From NCBI RefSeq assembly GCF_002844595.1, contig NZ_PJNW01000014.1:179811-243810 (forward strand): a stretch of 64,000 bases of DNA, written 5' to 3'. Origin of the DNA: Pleomorphomonas diazotrophica (GTDB lineage: Bacteria; Pseudomonadota; Alphaproteobacteria; Rhizobiales; Pleomorphomonadaceae). The position numbers and the translations under genes were made by a program. The notes beneath the pieces were generated by a model. It was not told where the DNA came from, did no database searches, and was given only the letters and a program-made list of their open reading frames with translations. This document shows, piece after piece, positions 45,463 through 54,410 of this stretch (the stretch's first letter is position 1; each line of letters begins with the position of its first letter).

Positions 45463-45484
45463 TGTGTACCATCTCGGGCACACA
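45463..45484. promoter_or_regulatory. Inverted repeat upstream of yhhQ
   Basis: TGTGTACC (45463-45470) and GGCACACA (45477-45484) are inverted arms with one mismatch around six bases. The element lies in the yhhQ leader between the gene and the rpmB terminator. It could be an operator; no regulator is suggested by the neighbours. Confidence 0.5.
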
Positions 45485-45491
45485 TAAATAA

Positions 45492-45521
45492 AGCCGCGAC
45501 GCCGTTTCCGGCATCGCGGCT
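45492..45521 (-). terminator. rpmB terminator
   Basis: On the minus strand the arms AGCCGCGATGCCG and CGGCGTCGCGGCT form a 13-bp stem (one mismatch) with a GAAA loop, followed by TTTATTTAT. It lies 30 bases after the rpmB stop. Confidence 0.9.
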
Positions 45522-45551
45522 GAACTCTTTAGATCCTTAGCCTCGCAAGGC

Positions 45552-45848
45552 TCAGGCGGCAGCGACCTCGGCGGCCTTCTTGGCGATCTGCTTCTTGATC
45601 AGCCGGGCGCGCGGGGACAGCTCGTCATCGCCAGCCTTGGCGAGATAGGCATCGAGGCCGCCGCGATGCTCGACCGAACGCAGGGCGTTGGCGGAGATGC
45701 GCAGGCGCACCGACTGGCCGAGCGTGTCCGACAGGAGCGTCACAGCCAGGAGGTTCGGCAGGAAGCGCCGCTTGGTCTTGTTGTTGGCGTGGCTGACGTT
45801 ATTACCCGTCAGAACGGCCTTGCCGGTAAGTTCGCAGCGCCGGGCCAT
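45552..45848 (-). CDS. rpmB: 50S ribosomal protein L28
   Basis: 98 residues. [20 protein letters not shown] and [12 protein letters not shown] are the L28 signature; length is normal for alphaproteobacteria. GAGGG lies seven bases before the ATG. It has its own promoter and terminator, so it is expressed alone. Confidence 0.97.
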   Translation of the reverse strand: MARRCELTGKAVLTGNNVSHANNKTKRRFLPNLLAVTLLSDTLGQSVRLRISANALRSVEHRGGLDAYLAKAGDDELSPRARLIKKQIAKKAAEVAAA

Positions 45849-45965
45849 CGGGATACCCTCTTTTTCTGTTTGGCGCGGGATCGAGGCCTTGCGGCCGCTC
45901 CTCGCGACGAAATAAGCCAAGGCGCCGCTTGCGTCATGCCGACGGCGCCGTTTCAAGTCGCGTTC

Positions 45966-45994
45966 CTATAGTCGGTCGGCATTGGCCCCGTCAA
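45966..45994 (-). promoter_or_regulatory. rpmB sigma-70 promoter
   Basis: On the minus strand TTGACG (45994-45989) and CTATAG (45971-45966) are 17 bases apart, about 115 bases before rpmB. This is close to the alphaproteobacterial housekeeping consensus. The rest of the 430-base gap to the divergent DUF3108 gene (45849-46280) shows no gene; TTAAC motifs near 46100 are the only other notable feature. Confidence 0.75.
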
Positions 45995-46280
45995 CCCCGG
46001 AAGCGAGCGGAAGCCGGCAAAAATGCCCCCCGACAGTGTGGAAGGGCAACCTGAGGGCTGGCCGGATTTCGCGGCGCGGGAACATCGAGGCTTTCGCGGC
46101 GTTAACCATCCGGTTACCATGACAGTTGATCATTCGACCGACGGCGATCGGCCGACCGGCTGCCGGTCTTCCGCCGGCAGGGTGCGTCGCCCGCCGGATG
46201 ATCTTCCAGACGTCGTTCCGGTCGCCTTTTGGTGGCCGAGGGGTGAGGACGGTTTGCCGTCCGCAAACGGAGGTTCCGTG

Positions 46281-47126
46281 GTGGTTCGTGTCGACACTCT
46301 CCCGCGTCGTTTGAAGGGCGCCATGGCTGCGGCGGCCTTCGTCGCCACGCTATCCGCCGTGCCGCCGTCCGGCGCGGCCGCGGCACGCGAGGGCGAAGTA
46401 CAGGCCCTTTACTCCGCCTCCTTCATGGGGATCGGTATCGCCAAGGGATCGCTGTCGATCAGGGTGGAGCGCGGCGCCTATGCCGCGAAGCTGCATATCT
46501 CGACCGCCGGCCTCGCCCGCATCGTCAGCTCGGAGGAGAGCTATATCAACGCCAAGGGCTATGTCGGCAGCTCGCTGGTGCCATCCACCTATGAACTGAT
46601 GAGCCGGGGCGACACGGTGACGCAGGTGTCGATGTCGCTCGGCGGCGGCAATGTCCGCAGCCTCAAGGCCATTCCCGAACTCATCGAGCGGGAGGACAGG
46701 GTGCCGGTGACTTCGGCCGCAAAGCGCCGCGTGGTCGACCCGCTGTCGGCGGCGATCCTGCCGATCGTCCGCGACGACAAGGACGTCTGCGACCGTACGC
46801 TGCCGGTGTTCGACGGCTGGACGCGCTACGACATCAAGCTCAGCTACAGCGGCACCGAGGCTGTCAACATTCCCGGCTACAAGGGCGACGCCGTCCATTG
46901 CTCGGCGCGCTGGGTGCCGGTCGCCGGTCATCGCGAGGGCACCAAGTCGACCGAGTACATGCGCGACAACCGCGACCTTGACGTCTGGTTCGTGCCGATG
47001 GCCGAGGGGCGGGTCATGGTGCCGAGCAGGATCTCGGTGAAGACCATGCGCGGTCTGCTGCTGGTGGTCGCCACTCAGTTCGGTGAGAATGCCAAGCTCG
47101 GCAAGGTGGAACAGGCGTCGAATTGA
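46281..47126 (+). CDS. DUF3108 domain periplasmic protein
   Basis: About 281 residues with a signal peptide (AAAAFVATLSAVPPSGAAA) and the DUF3108 domain (about 45-275, with ALYSASFMGIGIAKGSLSI and YDIKLSYSGTEAVNIPGYKG). The family folds as a beta-barrel-like envelope protein of unknown function. Two GTG codons (46278 and 46281) follow GGAGG by four and seven bases; the second is favoured. Translation from an earlier ATG (46119) lacks a ribosome site. Confidence 0.82.
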   Translation: MVRVDTLPRRLKGAMAAAAFVATLSAVPPSGAAAAREGEVQALYSASFMGIGIAKGSLSIRVERGAYAAKLHISTAGLARIVSSEESYINAKGYVGSSLVPSTYELMSRGDTVTQVSMSLGGGNVRSLKAIPELIEREDRVPVTSAAKRRVVDPLSAAILPIVRDDKDVCDRTLPVFDGWTRYDIKLSYSGTEAVNIPGYKGDAVHCSARWVPVAGHREGTKSTEYMRDNRDLDVWFVPMAEGRVMVPSRISVKTMRGLLLVVATQFGENAKLGKVEQASN

Positions 47127-47298
47127 CGCCGCTTCGGGTTTATACCTGCGGTCGCAAAGGGCATCGTCAAGGGTGACGATGAGGTCGAGCCGACTGCCTA
47201 GAAAACGCCCATTTCGTGCAGTATGCCCCGCTGCAACTTTTTGGAGTGCCCGTCAATCGCCGACGGATGCTTTGGAGGTGTTGCGGTTGGAGGAATGC

Positions 47299-47727
47299 AT
47301 GCGCCTGCTTTTGTCTTTAGCGTTGGCACTCGCCGTGTCCGGGTGTGTCACGCAGAATGAACTCGCCCTGTCGAGAAACGTCTACAAGCTCGATATCGAC
47401 GCACGTGGCTCCTTTGCCATGGAGGATGCGGCGCAATCGACGCAAAGGCGGGCGGCCGAACTCACCCTATCCAAGGGCTACACCCACTACATCATCGCCG
47501 ATGCCAACTCGGAACGGGGGAGCGAGGTCGTCGGCATGACGCCCTGGATGAGCCGGACGACCTCGGACGTGCGTGGCTCGACGACCTATCGCAACACATA
47601 CCATTACGGCGGCGGGCCGATCGTCGAGGAGACATCGCGCACCACGCTGATCGTCGTGATGTTCACCCCCATGGATGCCCCGCCGGACGCTTTGGATGCC
47701 CGGCAGGTCCTGGCTTATTCCCGATAA
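47299..47727 (+). CDS. CC0125/CC1285-like lipoprotein
   Basis: 142 residues. A lipoprotein signal (MRLLLSLALALAVSGC) is followed by a domain with YKLDIDARGSFAMEDAAQST and GYTHYIIADANSERG, which resembles the small CC0125/CC1285 lipoprotein family of alphaproteobacteria. GGAGGA lies four bases before the ATG. Function unknown. Confidence 0.75.
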   Translation: MRLLLSLALALAVSGCVTQNELALSRNVYKLDIDARGSFAMEDAAQSTQRRAAELTLSKGYTHYIIADANSERGSEVVGMTPWMSRTTSDVRGSTTYRNTYHYGGGPIVEETSRTTLIVVMFTPMDAPPDALDARQVLAYSR

Positions 47728-48466
47728 CGTTTCGAGCGGATGCGACCGGTGCTGCGGTGACGCGCACCGGCCGCTATTCGGCCGGCGTGATGCCCCGAAG
47801 GGCGCCGAGCGGCGATCCAAAAGCCGCTGCGCCCGGCTTTTGCGTTCGACCAGTGGCGTCTGAACGCTTGTTCCAGCTTCCGTCCAATCCGAACAGGCCA
47901 ACACTGTCGGTGGCAATCGCCGCAGCGCACCCTATATCTGTGCCAACACGGGACAGAAGCGTTAACGCTTCGGTGACCGGTGCAAGCGATAAGGACAGTG
48001 CCGGATCGACATCTTGTGTGGCCGGACGCGGCCTTAGGAACATCTGGGTGGAGCAAAACGAGAACATCGGCGTGTCAGCGATTCGCCCCGTCTTCGTTCC
48101 CGCTCCGTTGAATTGGTTAACGCGAGGGTCGCTCTACTTCCTCGGTTCAGTATAATTGGTTAACCATGATTTCCGTTTGGAGTCTTGATGCCGATCTTGT
48201 CTTGACATCGATTCCGGGCGCGAATCGAACGACTCGCTCTCCAGAGTCTACGGATTCAACATACCGCAGCGAAGACTCCTCTTCCCTCCATATCTTGTGG
48301 TGAACGAATGCAGAATCTCTTGAAAGTTGCGATTCGCCCCGCATCCGTTCTCGTTTGATTCCTTTCGGCGGTTGGTCGCCTTGCTTCCGCCGGTTTTCTC
48401 TGGCCTCTCAGCCGGGCTTTCGTATAGGGAAGTTCACGGCCTCATCGCGCAACCGAACGGGACCCT
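47728..48466. other. Long intergenic region before the helicase gene
   Basis: About 740 bases without a supported gene. It holds a GC hairpin CCGGCCG-CTATT-CGGCCGG (47767-47785), a terminator-like stem (47819-47841), and a TATAAT at 48151 without a good -35 box. Open frames on both strands (47.76-48.15 kb) lack family similarity and start signals. A small RNA is possible but not shown. Confidence 0.5.
47819..47841. terminator. Symmetric terminator-like hairpin
   Basis: AAAAGCCG and CGGCTTTT form a perfect eight-bp stem around seven bases, with A and T at the outer ends, so it can act in both directions. It lies 92 bases after the small lipoprotein gene. Confidence 0.7.
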
Positions 48467-51400
48467 ATGAACATCGTCCGAGCGGCTCCCCTGTCCTCGC
48501 CCGCCCGTGCCAGGGCAGTGACGGCGGTGCTGGGGCCGACCAACACCGGCAAGACCCACCTCGCCATCGAGAAGATGCTGAGCCACGGCTCGGGCGCCAT
48601 TGGCCTGCCGTTGCGCCTCCTGGCGCGCGAGGTCTATGGGCGGATCGTCGCCCGTGTCGGGGCGGGCGCGGTGGCACTGGTCACCGGCGAGGAAAAGATC
48701 GTGCCGCGCGACGCTCGCTATTGGGTGGCGACGGTGGAGGCGATGCCGCGGGATCTCGATGTCGCCTTCGTGGCGATCGACGAGGTGCAGCTTGCCGGCG
48801 ACATTGAGCGCGGCCACGTGTTCACCGATCGCCTGCTTAATGTACGCGGCCGACAGGAGACCATGCTGCTGGGATCGGCAACGGCGCGGCCGCTGATCGA
48901 GCGCCTCTTGCCGGGTGTCGCCGTCACTTCGCGTCCGCGCCTCAGCCATCTCGCCTATACCGGCGCCAAGAAAATCACCCGCCTGCCGCCCCGGTCGGCC
49001 ATTGTCGCCTTCTCGGCCGACGAGGTCTATGCCGTGGCCGAACTGATCCGCCGCCAGCGCGGTGGGGCGGCGGTGGTGATGGGCGCGCTCTCCCCGCGTA
49101 CCCGCAACGCGCAGGTGGCCCTGTTTCAGAACGGCGACGTCGACTTCCTGGTGGCGACCGACGCCATCGGCATGGGCCTCAACCTCGACGTCGATCACGT
49201 CGCCTTCGCCCAGGCGCGCAAGTTCGACGGCTACCAGTATCGCGGCCTCACAGCCGCCGAGTTGGCCCAGATCGCCGGTCGGGCCGGCCGTTATCTCAAC
49301 GACGGCACCTTCGGCGTCACCGGCCGGGTGATGCCCTTCGACGACGATATCGTCACCGCCATCGAGGGACATGATTTCGAGCCGGTGCGCGTCTTCCAGT
49401 GGCGCAACGGCGAACTCGACTTTTCGTCGGTGGATGCATTGAGGGCGTCGCTCGAAAAGCTTCCGGGCGTCGAGGGGCTAACACGGGCGCTGCCGTCCGA
49501 TGACCAGCGGGCGCTCGACTTTGCCCTGAGGGCCGAGGATGTGGCAGTAGCCGCGCGCGGACGCGAACGGGTGGCGCTTCTCTGGGATGTCTGCCAGGTT
49601 CCCGACTTCCGCAAGATATCGCCGGCCCAGCACGGTGATCTCATCGTCGCACTCTATCGATTCCTCATTGCAAAAGGCGTGATTCCAGACGATTGGTTTG
49701 CACGGCAAGTCGGGTTGTCTGACAGGACGGATGGCGATATCGATACGCTGTCGCGGCGTCTGGCGGACATCAGGACCTGGACCTTTGTCGCCAACCGGCC
49801 GGACTGGCTGTTCGCGCCAGGGCACTGGCGGGAGAAGACGCGCGCCATCGAGGATCGGCTGTCGGATGCGTTGCATGACCGGTTGACCCAGCGTTTCGTG
49901 GATCGCCGGACGTCGGTATTGTTGAAGAGATTGAGAGAGAACACCATGCTCGAAGCTGAAATCACCGGTACCGGCGGCGTGCTCGTCGAAGGGCAGGCGG
50001 TCGGGGAGCTGCACGGCTTCCGCTTCGTGCCCGACCCGGGTGTTGGTGGCGATGGATCCGAGGCCAAGGCGCTCAAGGCCGCGGCCCAGCAAGCGCTTAC
50101 CGGCGAGCTCGACAAGCGCGCCGAGAAGATTTCCAAGGCGCCCAACGAGGAGATCGTGCTGTCCACCGATGGCAGCCTGCGCTGGCTCGGCGAGCCGGTC
50201 GGGCGTCTCGTGGCCGGCGACGACACGCTGGCGCCGCGGGTGATGCTGCTCGCCGACGAGCAGCTTGTCGGTGCGGCCCGCGACAAGGCGCAGGACCGGC
50301 TCGACCTCTGGGTCGGCGCCCATATCCAGACGCTCCTGAAGCCGCTGTTCGACCTGCGGACCGCTGCCGATCTCGAAGGCATTGCGCGTGGCGTCGCCTT
50401 CCGGATGGTCGAGACGCTCGGCACCGTCGAGCGGCACGACATCGCCGACGACGTCAAGGCGCTCGATCAGACCCAGCGCGCCGTGATGCGCAAATACGGC
50501 GTCCGCTTCGGCGCCTATCACATTTATGTGCCGGCGCTTCTGAAGCCGGCGCCGGCTGCCCTGGTGGCTCAGCTCTGGGCGCTGAAGCACGGTTCGCTCG
50601 ACATGCCGGGCCTTGCCGAGCTGCCGCAGCTCTCCGCCTCCGGCCGCACGTCGATCAAGGTCGACCCGGCCTTCGACAAGACGCTCTACCGTCTCGTCGG
50701 CTTCCGCGTCGCCGGCGAGCGGGCGGTGCGTCTCGACATCCTCGAGCGCCTCGCCGACATCATCCGGCCGCTGATCGCCTTCAAGTCGGTGGATGGGGCA
50801 ACGCCGCCCGAGGGCGCGCTGCCCCAGGGTGGCGGCTTCACGGTGACGGTGGCGATGACCTCGCTGCTCGGCTGTTCCGGCGAAGACTTTGCCTCCATCC
50901 TGCGCGGCCTCGGCTATCGCTCGGAAAAGCGGACGATCAAGGTGCCGGTGAAGCCGCAGAAGGCCGAGGCCTCGGGCGAAGGTGCGACGGTCGAGGCGGC
51001 TCCCGTTGTCGCGGCAACGGAGGAAGGCTCGGGCGAAACGCCGGCAGAGATGCCCGCCGTCGCCGCTGCTCCTGCCGATGAGCCATCGGTTGAAGCCGAG
51101 GTGCCGGTGACCCTCAGCGAGGCGCCGGCCGAGAGCGTGGCGTCGGAAGGCGAGGCCGTTGCCACAGATACGCCGGCCGAAGTGACCGAGGCCCTGGAAG
51201 ATCGGGAGGTCGACGTCTGGCGACCTGGCCGGGGTGACCGGCCGCGGCATGGCGATCACAGGAATGAGCATCGAGGCGATCAGCGCGGCGAGCGTCGTGG
51301 CGGCTCGCATCGGGGTGCCTCTCGTCCGAACGAGTCCGGCGAGGCCGCGGCCGATGGACGCGGTCAGCGCCCGCAGGACGATCGCCGCCAGGATCGTCGC

Positions 51401-51583
51401 CCGCAGGGCGATCGGCGCGAGGAGCGCCGCTTCGGCGACCGCCGCGACGGCCGTCCCAACGACCGCAACGCCGAGCGGACGCCCGAGCGGGCGCCGCGCA
51501 AGGAGAAGGTGGCCGATCCCAACTCGCCGTTCGCCGCGCTGGCGGCCCTCAAGGCGTCGCTCGAACAGCAGAAGAAGAAGTAG
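48467..51583 (+). CDS. SUV3-like ATP-dependent RNA helicase
   Basis: 1038 residues. Walker A is GPTNTGKTHLAIEKM, Walker B DEVQ is in VAIDEVQLAGD, motif III is LLGSATARP, and motif VI is QIAGRAGRY. This is the Ski2-like/SUV3 mitochondrial degradasome helicase family found in alphaproteobacteria. The C-terminal tail (about 820-1038) is disordered: Glu/Ala-rich then Arg/Asp-rich with many RR and GDRR repeats, ending in a lysine cluster. Such tails often bind RNA or partners. An S4 RNA-binding protein gene follows eight bases later. Confidence 0.9.
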   Translation: MNIVRAAPLSSPARARAVTAVLGPTNTGKTHLAIEKMLSHGSGAIGLPLRLLAREVYGRIVARVGAGAVALVTGEEKIVPRDARYWVATVEAMPRDLDVAFVAIDEVQLAGDIERGHVFTDRLLNVRGRQETMLLGSATARPLIERLLPGVAVTSRPRLSHLAYTGAKKITRLPPRSAIVAFSADEVYAVAELIRRQRGGAAVVMGALSPRTRNAQVALFQNGDVDFLVATDAIGMGLNLDVDHVAFAQARKFDGYQYRGLTAAELAQIAGRAGRYLNDGTFGVTGRVMPFDDDIVTAIEGHDFEPVRVFQWRNGELDFSSVDALRASLEKLPGVEGLTRALPSDDQRALDFALRAEDVAVAARGRERVALLWDVCQVPDFRKISPAQHGDLIVALYRFLIAKGVIPDDWFARQVGLSDRTDGDIDTLSRRLADIRTWTFVANRPDWLFAPGHWREKTRAIEDRLSDALHDRLTQRFVDRRTSVLLKRLRENTMLEAEITGTGGVLVEGQAVGELHGFRFVPDPGVGGDGSEAKALKAAAQQALTGELDKRAEKISKAPNEEIVLSTDGSLRWLGEPVGRLVAGDDTLAPRVMLLADEQLVGAARDKAQDRLDLWVGAHIQTLLKPLFDLRTAADLEGIARGVAFRMVETLGTVERHDIADDVKALDQTQRAVMRKYGVRFGAYHIYVPALLKPAPAALVAQLWALKHGSLDMPGLAELPQLSASGRTSIKVDPAFDKTLYRLVGFRVAGERAVRLDILERLADIIRPLIAFKSVDGATPPEGALPQGGGFTVTVAMTSLLGCSGEDFASILRGLGYRSEKRTIKVPVKPQKAEASGEGATVEAAPVVAATEEGSGETPAEMPAVAAAPADEPSVEAEVPVTLSEAPAESVASEGEAVATDTPAEVTEALEDREVDVWRPGRGDRPRHGDHRNEHRGDQRGERRGGSHRGASRPNESGEAAADGRGQRPQDDRRQDRRPQGDRREERRFGDRRDGRPNDRNAERTPERAPRKEKVADPNSPFAALAALKASLEQQKKK

Positions 51584-51591
51584 GAGCGCGG

Positions 51592-51969
51592 GTGTCCGAA
51601 GAGCGGGGTTCCGACCGGCAGCGGATCGATAAGTGGTTGGTCTACGCGCGCGTGGTCAAGACTCGGACGCTCGGCCAGGCGCTGGCCGCGTCCGGTCATG
51701 TCCGTCTCAACGGCCGCAAGATCGATGACCCCGCTCAGCCGGTCAAAGCCGGCGACGTTCTCACCATCGGCCTTCATGGCCGGGTGAGGGTGCTGAAGGT
51801 GCTCGACTTCGCCGAGCGGCGCGGTTCCTTCTCGGTGGCCTCGGAACTCTATGAGGATCTGACACCGCCGGCCACCCAAGAGGAGGCCGTGCCGGCCGTT
51901 GAGGTGGGCGACGGGCGGCCAACCAAGCGCGACCGTCGTCGCTTCGACAAGCTGGACGAGCAGGACTGA
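51592..51969 (+). CDS. S4-domain RNA-binding protein (Hsp15-like)
   Basis: 125 residues from a GTG after AGGAG. The S4 domain (about 8-75) shows QRIDKWLVYARVVKTRTLGQ and GHVRLNGRKIDDPAQPVKAG. Hsp15 binds free 50S subunits carrying nascent chains; this protein may do the same. It lies in one transcription unit with the helicase gene, which suggests a shared RNA task. Confidence 0.88.
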   Translation: MSEERGSDRQRIDKWLVYARVVKTRTLGQALAASGHVRLNGRKIDDPAQPVKAGDVLTIGLHGRVRVLKVLDFAERRGSFSVASELYEDLTPPATQEEAVPAVEVGDGRPTKRDRRRFDKLDEQD

Positions 51970-52053
51970 ACGGCTGATGTTCGCCCTTGAACGGCCGAAG
52001 GAACTCCGGTAGGCCAGCATGCGTTCCGCCTGTGGATATCAGGGTAATCGCTC

Positions 52054-52392
52054 ATGACCTATGTCGTCACCGACAACTGCATCGCCTGCAAGTACACCGA
52101 CTGTGTGGAAGTCTGTCCGGTCGACTGCTTCTACGAAGGCGAGAACATGCTCGTCATCCATCCCGACGAGTGTATCGATTGCGGCGTCTGTGAGCCCGAA
52201 TGTCCCGCCGAGGCGATCAAGCCGGATACCGAGCCGGGTCTCGACAACTGGCTGAAGCTGAACGCCGAGTATTCGTCCGTCTGGCCCAATCTTGCGGCTC
52301 GCCGCGATCCGCTGCCGGAGGCCAAGGATTACGACGGCATGGAAGGCAAGCTCGCCACCCTGTTCTCCCCCAAGCCGGGCAAAGGTGGCTGA
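52054..52392 (+). CDS. fdxA: Ferredoxin FdxA (7Fe)
   Basis: 112 residues. The cluster ligands lie in [18 protein letters not shown] and [13 protein letters not shown], which match a 3Fe-4S plus 4Fe-4S ferredoxin, followed by the family's C-terminal extension. Cytoplasmic electron carrier. Confidence 0.95.
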   Translation: MTYVVTDNCIACKYTDCVEVCPVDCFYEGENMLVIHPDECIDCGVCEPECPAEAIKPDTEPGLDNWLKLNAEYSSVWPNLAARRDPLPEAKDYDGMEGKLATLFSPKPGKGG

Positions 52393-52502
52393 GGAAAACG
52401 CACCGTCCAGCCTGCGGAATAGGCAATGCAGCCATGTGGCGACGCATTTTTGCGGCGTATGGCGTCATATTGCTTTGTTTTTTGTGGTTTTTGTGCTATA
52501 GC

Positions 52503-52566
52503 TAACGTTGACAGTCGACGAATTCTTCCGGTCGCCAGCGGGGCCCTGCACGGGGTCTTTTTTATG
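52503..52566 (+). ncRNA. Possible small RNA or leader upstream of carD
   Basis: In the 395-base gap between fdxA and carD, a CTATAG -10 box (52496-52501) with a TTGTTT (52475-52480) upstream precedes a short stretch ending in a hairpin (GGCCC at 52542, GGGTC at 52553) and six Ts. This looks like a complete small transcription unit of about 60 bases. The rest of the gap up to carD (52567-52787) shows no gene. The transcript is inferred, not shown. Confidence 0.4.
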
Positions 52567-52787
52567 ACCTTCATGAAGGCGCGTGCTTTTGTGTCGGTCT
52601 TGGCATGTGTGCAGAAAGTACGCTGCGGTTGGAAGCGAAACCCCAGATCGACTGAAAACAACGCGAAAGCGTGCCGGCGGAGCGGACGTAGAGGTTCGCA
52701 GTTCATAATCGACCCTAGTTTACTTGCTGCCTCTCGGCAGGAGAGGGTGATTTTGTCGTCGCCGGCACCGAGGAGTGGATGGACTGA

Positions 52788-53378
52788 ATGGCCACTGCGA
52801 AGAAACCCGCTGTCCGTAATGGGTTCAAGACCAACGAGCACATCGTCTATCCGGCCCATGGGGTCGGCCAAATCGTTGCCGTCGAGGAGCAAGAGATCGC
52901 CGGCATGAAGCTGGAGCTCTATGTCATCGTCTTCGAGAAGGACAAGATGACCCTGCGCGTGCCCATGGCCAAGGCCGAGCAGGTCGGTATGCGCAAGCTC
53001 GCCGAGGACGACACGGTCGACAAGGCGCTCGAGATCATCAAGGGTCGCGCCCGCGTCAAGCGCACCATGTGGAGCCGCCGCGCCCAGGAATACGAAGCCA
53101 AGATCAACTCCGGCGATCTCGTGGCCATTTCCGAAGTGGTGCGCGACCTGCACCGTGCCTCGAGCCAGCCCGAGCAGTCCTATTCCGAGCGCCAGCTCTA
53201 CGAGGCGGCGCTCGATCGCATGGCCCGCGAGATCTCTGCGGTGTCCCGCATCACCGAAACCGAAGCCATCCGCCGCATCGAGGACAGCCTCAACAAGAGC
53301 CCGAAGCGCATTGCCGCCCGTGGGGATGCTGCCGAGGACGTGGCCGACGAGAGCGAGGACGAGGCGGAAGCCGCCTGA
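52788..53378 (+). CDS. carD: CarD family transcriptional regulator
   Basis: 196 residues. The N-terminal RNA polymerase-interacting domain (about 18-75, with HIVYPAHGVGQIVAVEEQEI) and the C-terminal helical DNA-binding domain (about 85-175, with LYEAALDRMAREISAVSRIT) are typical. CarD stabilises open complexes at many promoters, including rRNA. The tail is acidic. It has a strong terminator after it. Confidence 0.94.
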   Translation: MATAKKPAVRNGFKTNEHIVYPAHGVGQIVAVEEQEIAGMKLELYVIVFEKDKMTLRVPMAKAEQVGMRKLAEDDTVDKALEIIKGRARVKRTMWSRRAQEYEAKINSGDLVAISEVVRDLHRASSQPEQSYSERQLYEAALDRMAREISAVSRITETEAIRRIEDSLNKSPKRIAARGDAAEDVADESEDEAEAA

Positions 53379-53410
53379 TCGGCGCCAACGCTTCGGTTTG
53401 CTTCATTTTC

Positions 53411-53446
53411 AAGGCTCGGCGGGGAAACCTGCCGAGCCTTTTTTGC
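53411..53446 (+). terminator. carD terminator
   Basis: AAGGCTCGGC and GCCGAGCCTT form a perfect ten-bp stem around GGGGAAACCT, which can extend it further, followed by TTTTT. It lies 33 bases after the carD stop. Confidence 0.95.
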
Positions 53447-53489
53447 AAAAGCGGCGCGGGGGAGCGCCGAACGAGAGTGTGGGGAGAAG

Positions 53490-54371
53490 ATGACAAGGCT
53501 GTCTTGCCTGTGGCTGACCAGCGCCGTCCTGGCGGCGCCGTTGTTGATCGATCCGGCCATCGCCGGGGACAGCGGTACGACCTTTCAGTCGGTCGCCATC
53601 GGAGACTGCGCGGCGGCCAAGGGAACGGTTTGCCTTACCGCACCTCTCGTGTCGGGAGCGCCGACGACGGCACTCGACGTTCTCAGCGACATCTATCCGG
53701 GTCTCGGTCCGGATGGGGCGGGGAAACGGTTTGCCGGTGCCGAGGCGGTCGAAGCGGCCAGCGATCCGGAGGCCGGCGAGCCCGCCGATCGCGCCGTGAA
53801 CATCGCGACCAACGATTCCGCCGAGATCGCGGTCGTCGAGGCGGGCACCAAAGCCTATGCCGCCGCCATGAGCAACGGCGTGGTGACGGTAGCGGAGGTC
53901 AAGCCGGCCTACAGACCGCTTGGGCGGCTTCTGGTCGATACCGATCCGGGCGAGCCCACCTATGGCTACCGCCTGCTGCTCGCAGCACCGTCAAGTCCGG
54001 TGGTCGTCACGGTGAGCAGCCATTTCAATAGCGAGGAAGGCTTCGACTCGTTCCATCTCGTCGGAGTGGTGAAGGATGAGCTCGTCGATCTCTACGACGG
54101 CCCGTATCTCTACTCGTTCGCCCAGGCAACCGAGCAGTGCGAGATTCTCGATCACCGGGAAAACGTCGCCGTCTTCGAGACGGTGGCCGCGGCCGGCCGC
54201 GATCTCGCCGATGTCGCCATCATCATCGATTACGCCGCGACCTGTACCAACGGCGATGCGACCCAGCCCGTCGACAAGAAATCCTTCCCGATCCGGCTGA
54301 CCTTTGAGGGCGCGCGTTATGACGGCGTCTCGTCAGCTCTCGACGATTTCAATGCCAAGTTCACGGAGTGA
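53490..54371 (+). CDS. Secreted hypothetical protein
   Basis: 293 residues with a signal peptide (cleavage after about residue 25, AIAGD). The mature protein has two pairs of cysteines (GDCAAAKGTVC and EQCEIL with ATCTNG) and no domain I can name. It is likely periplasmic. It stands alone between carD and the pirin gene. Confidence 0.7.
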   Translation: MTRLSCLWLTSAVLAAPLLIDPAIAGDSGTTFQSVAIGDCAAAKGTVCLTAPLVSGAPTTALDVLSDIYPGLGPDGAGKRFAGAEAVEAASDPEAGEPADRAVNIATNDSAEIAVVEAGTKAYAAAMSNGVVTVAEVKPAYRPLGRLLVDTDPGEPTYGYRLLLAAPSSPVVVTVSSHFNSEEGFDSFHLVGVVKDELVDLYDGPYLYSFAQATEQCEILDHRENVAVFETVAAAGRDLADVAIIIDYAATCTNGDATQPVDKKSFPIRLTFEGARYDGVSSALDDFNAKFTE

Positions 54372-54410
54372 GCGCCGCCGCGGCATCCGGCGGCGGCGCT
54401 TTTCTCCCGT

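Noticed and set aside
47757..48155. Open frames of 132 (plus) and 97 (minus) codons after the small lipoprotein gene
   Set aside because: They overlap each other, cross the hairpins, and have no good start signal or family.
49478..51310. 610-codon open frame opposite the SUV3-like helicase
   Set aside because: Antisense to a gene with clear helicase motifs; the amino-acid mix is that of a shadow frame.
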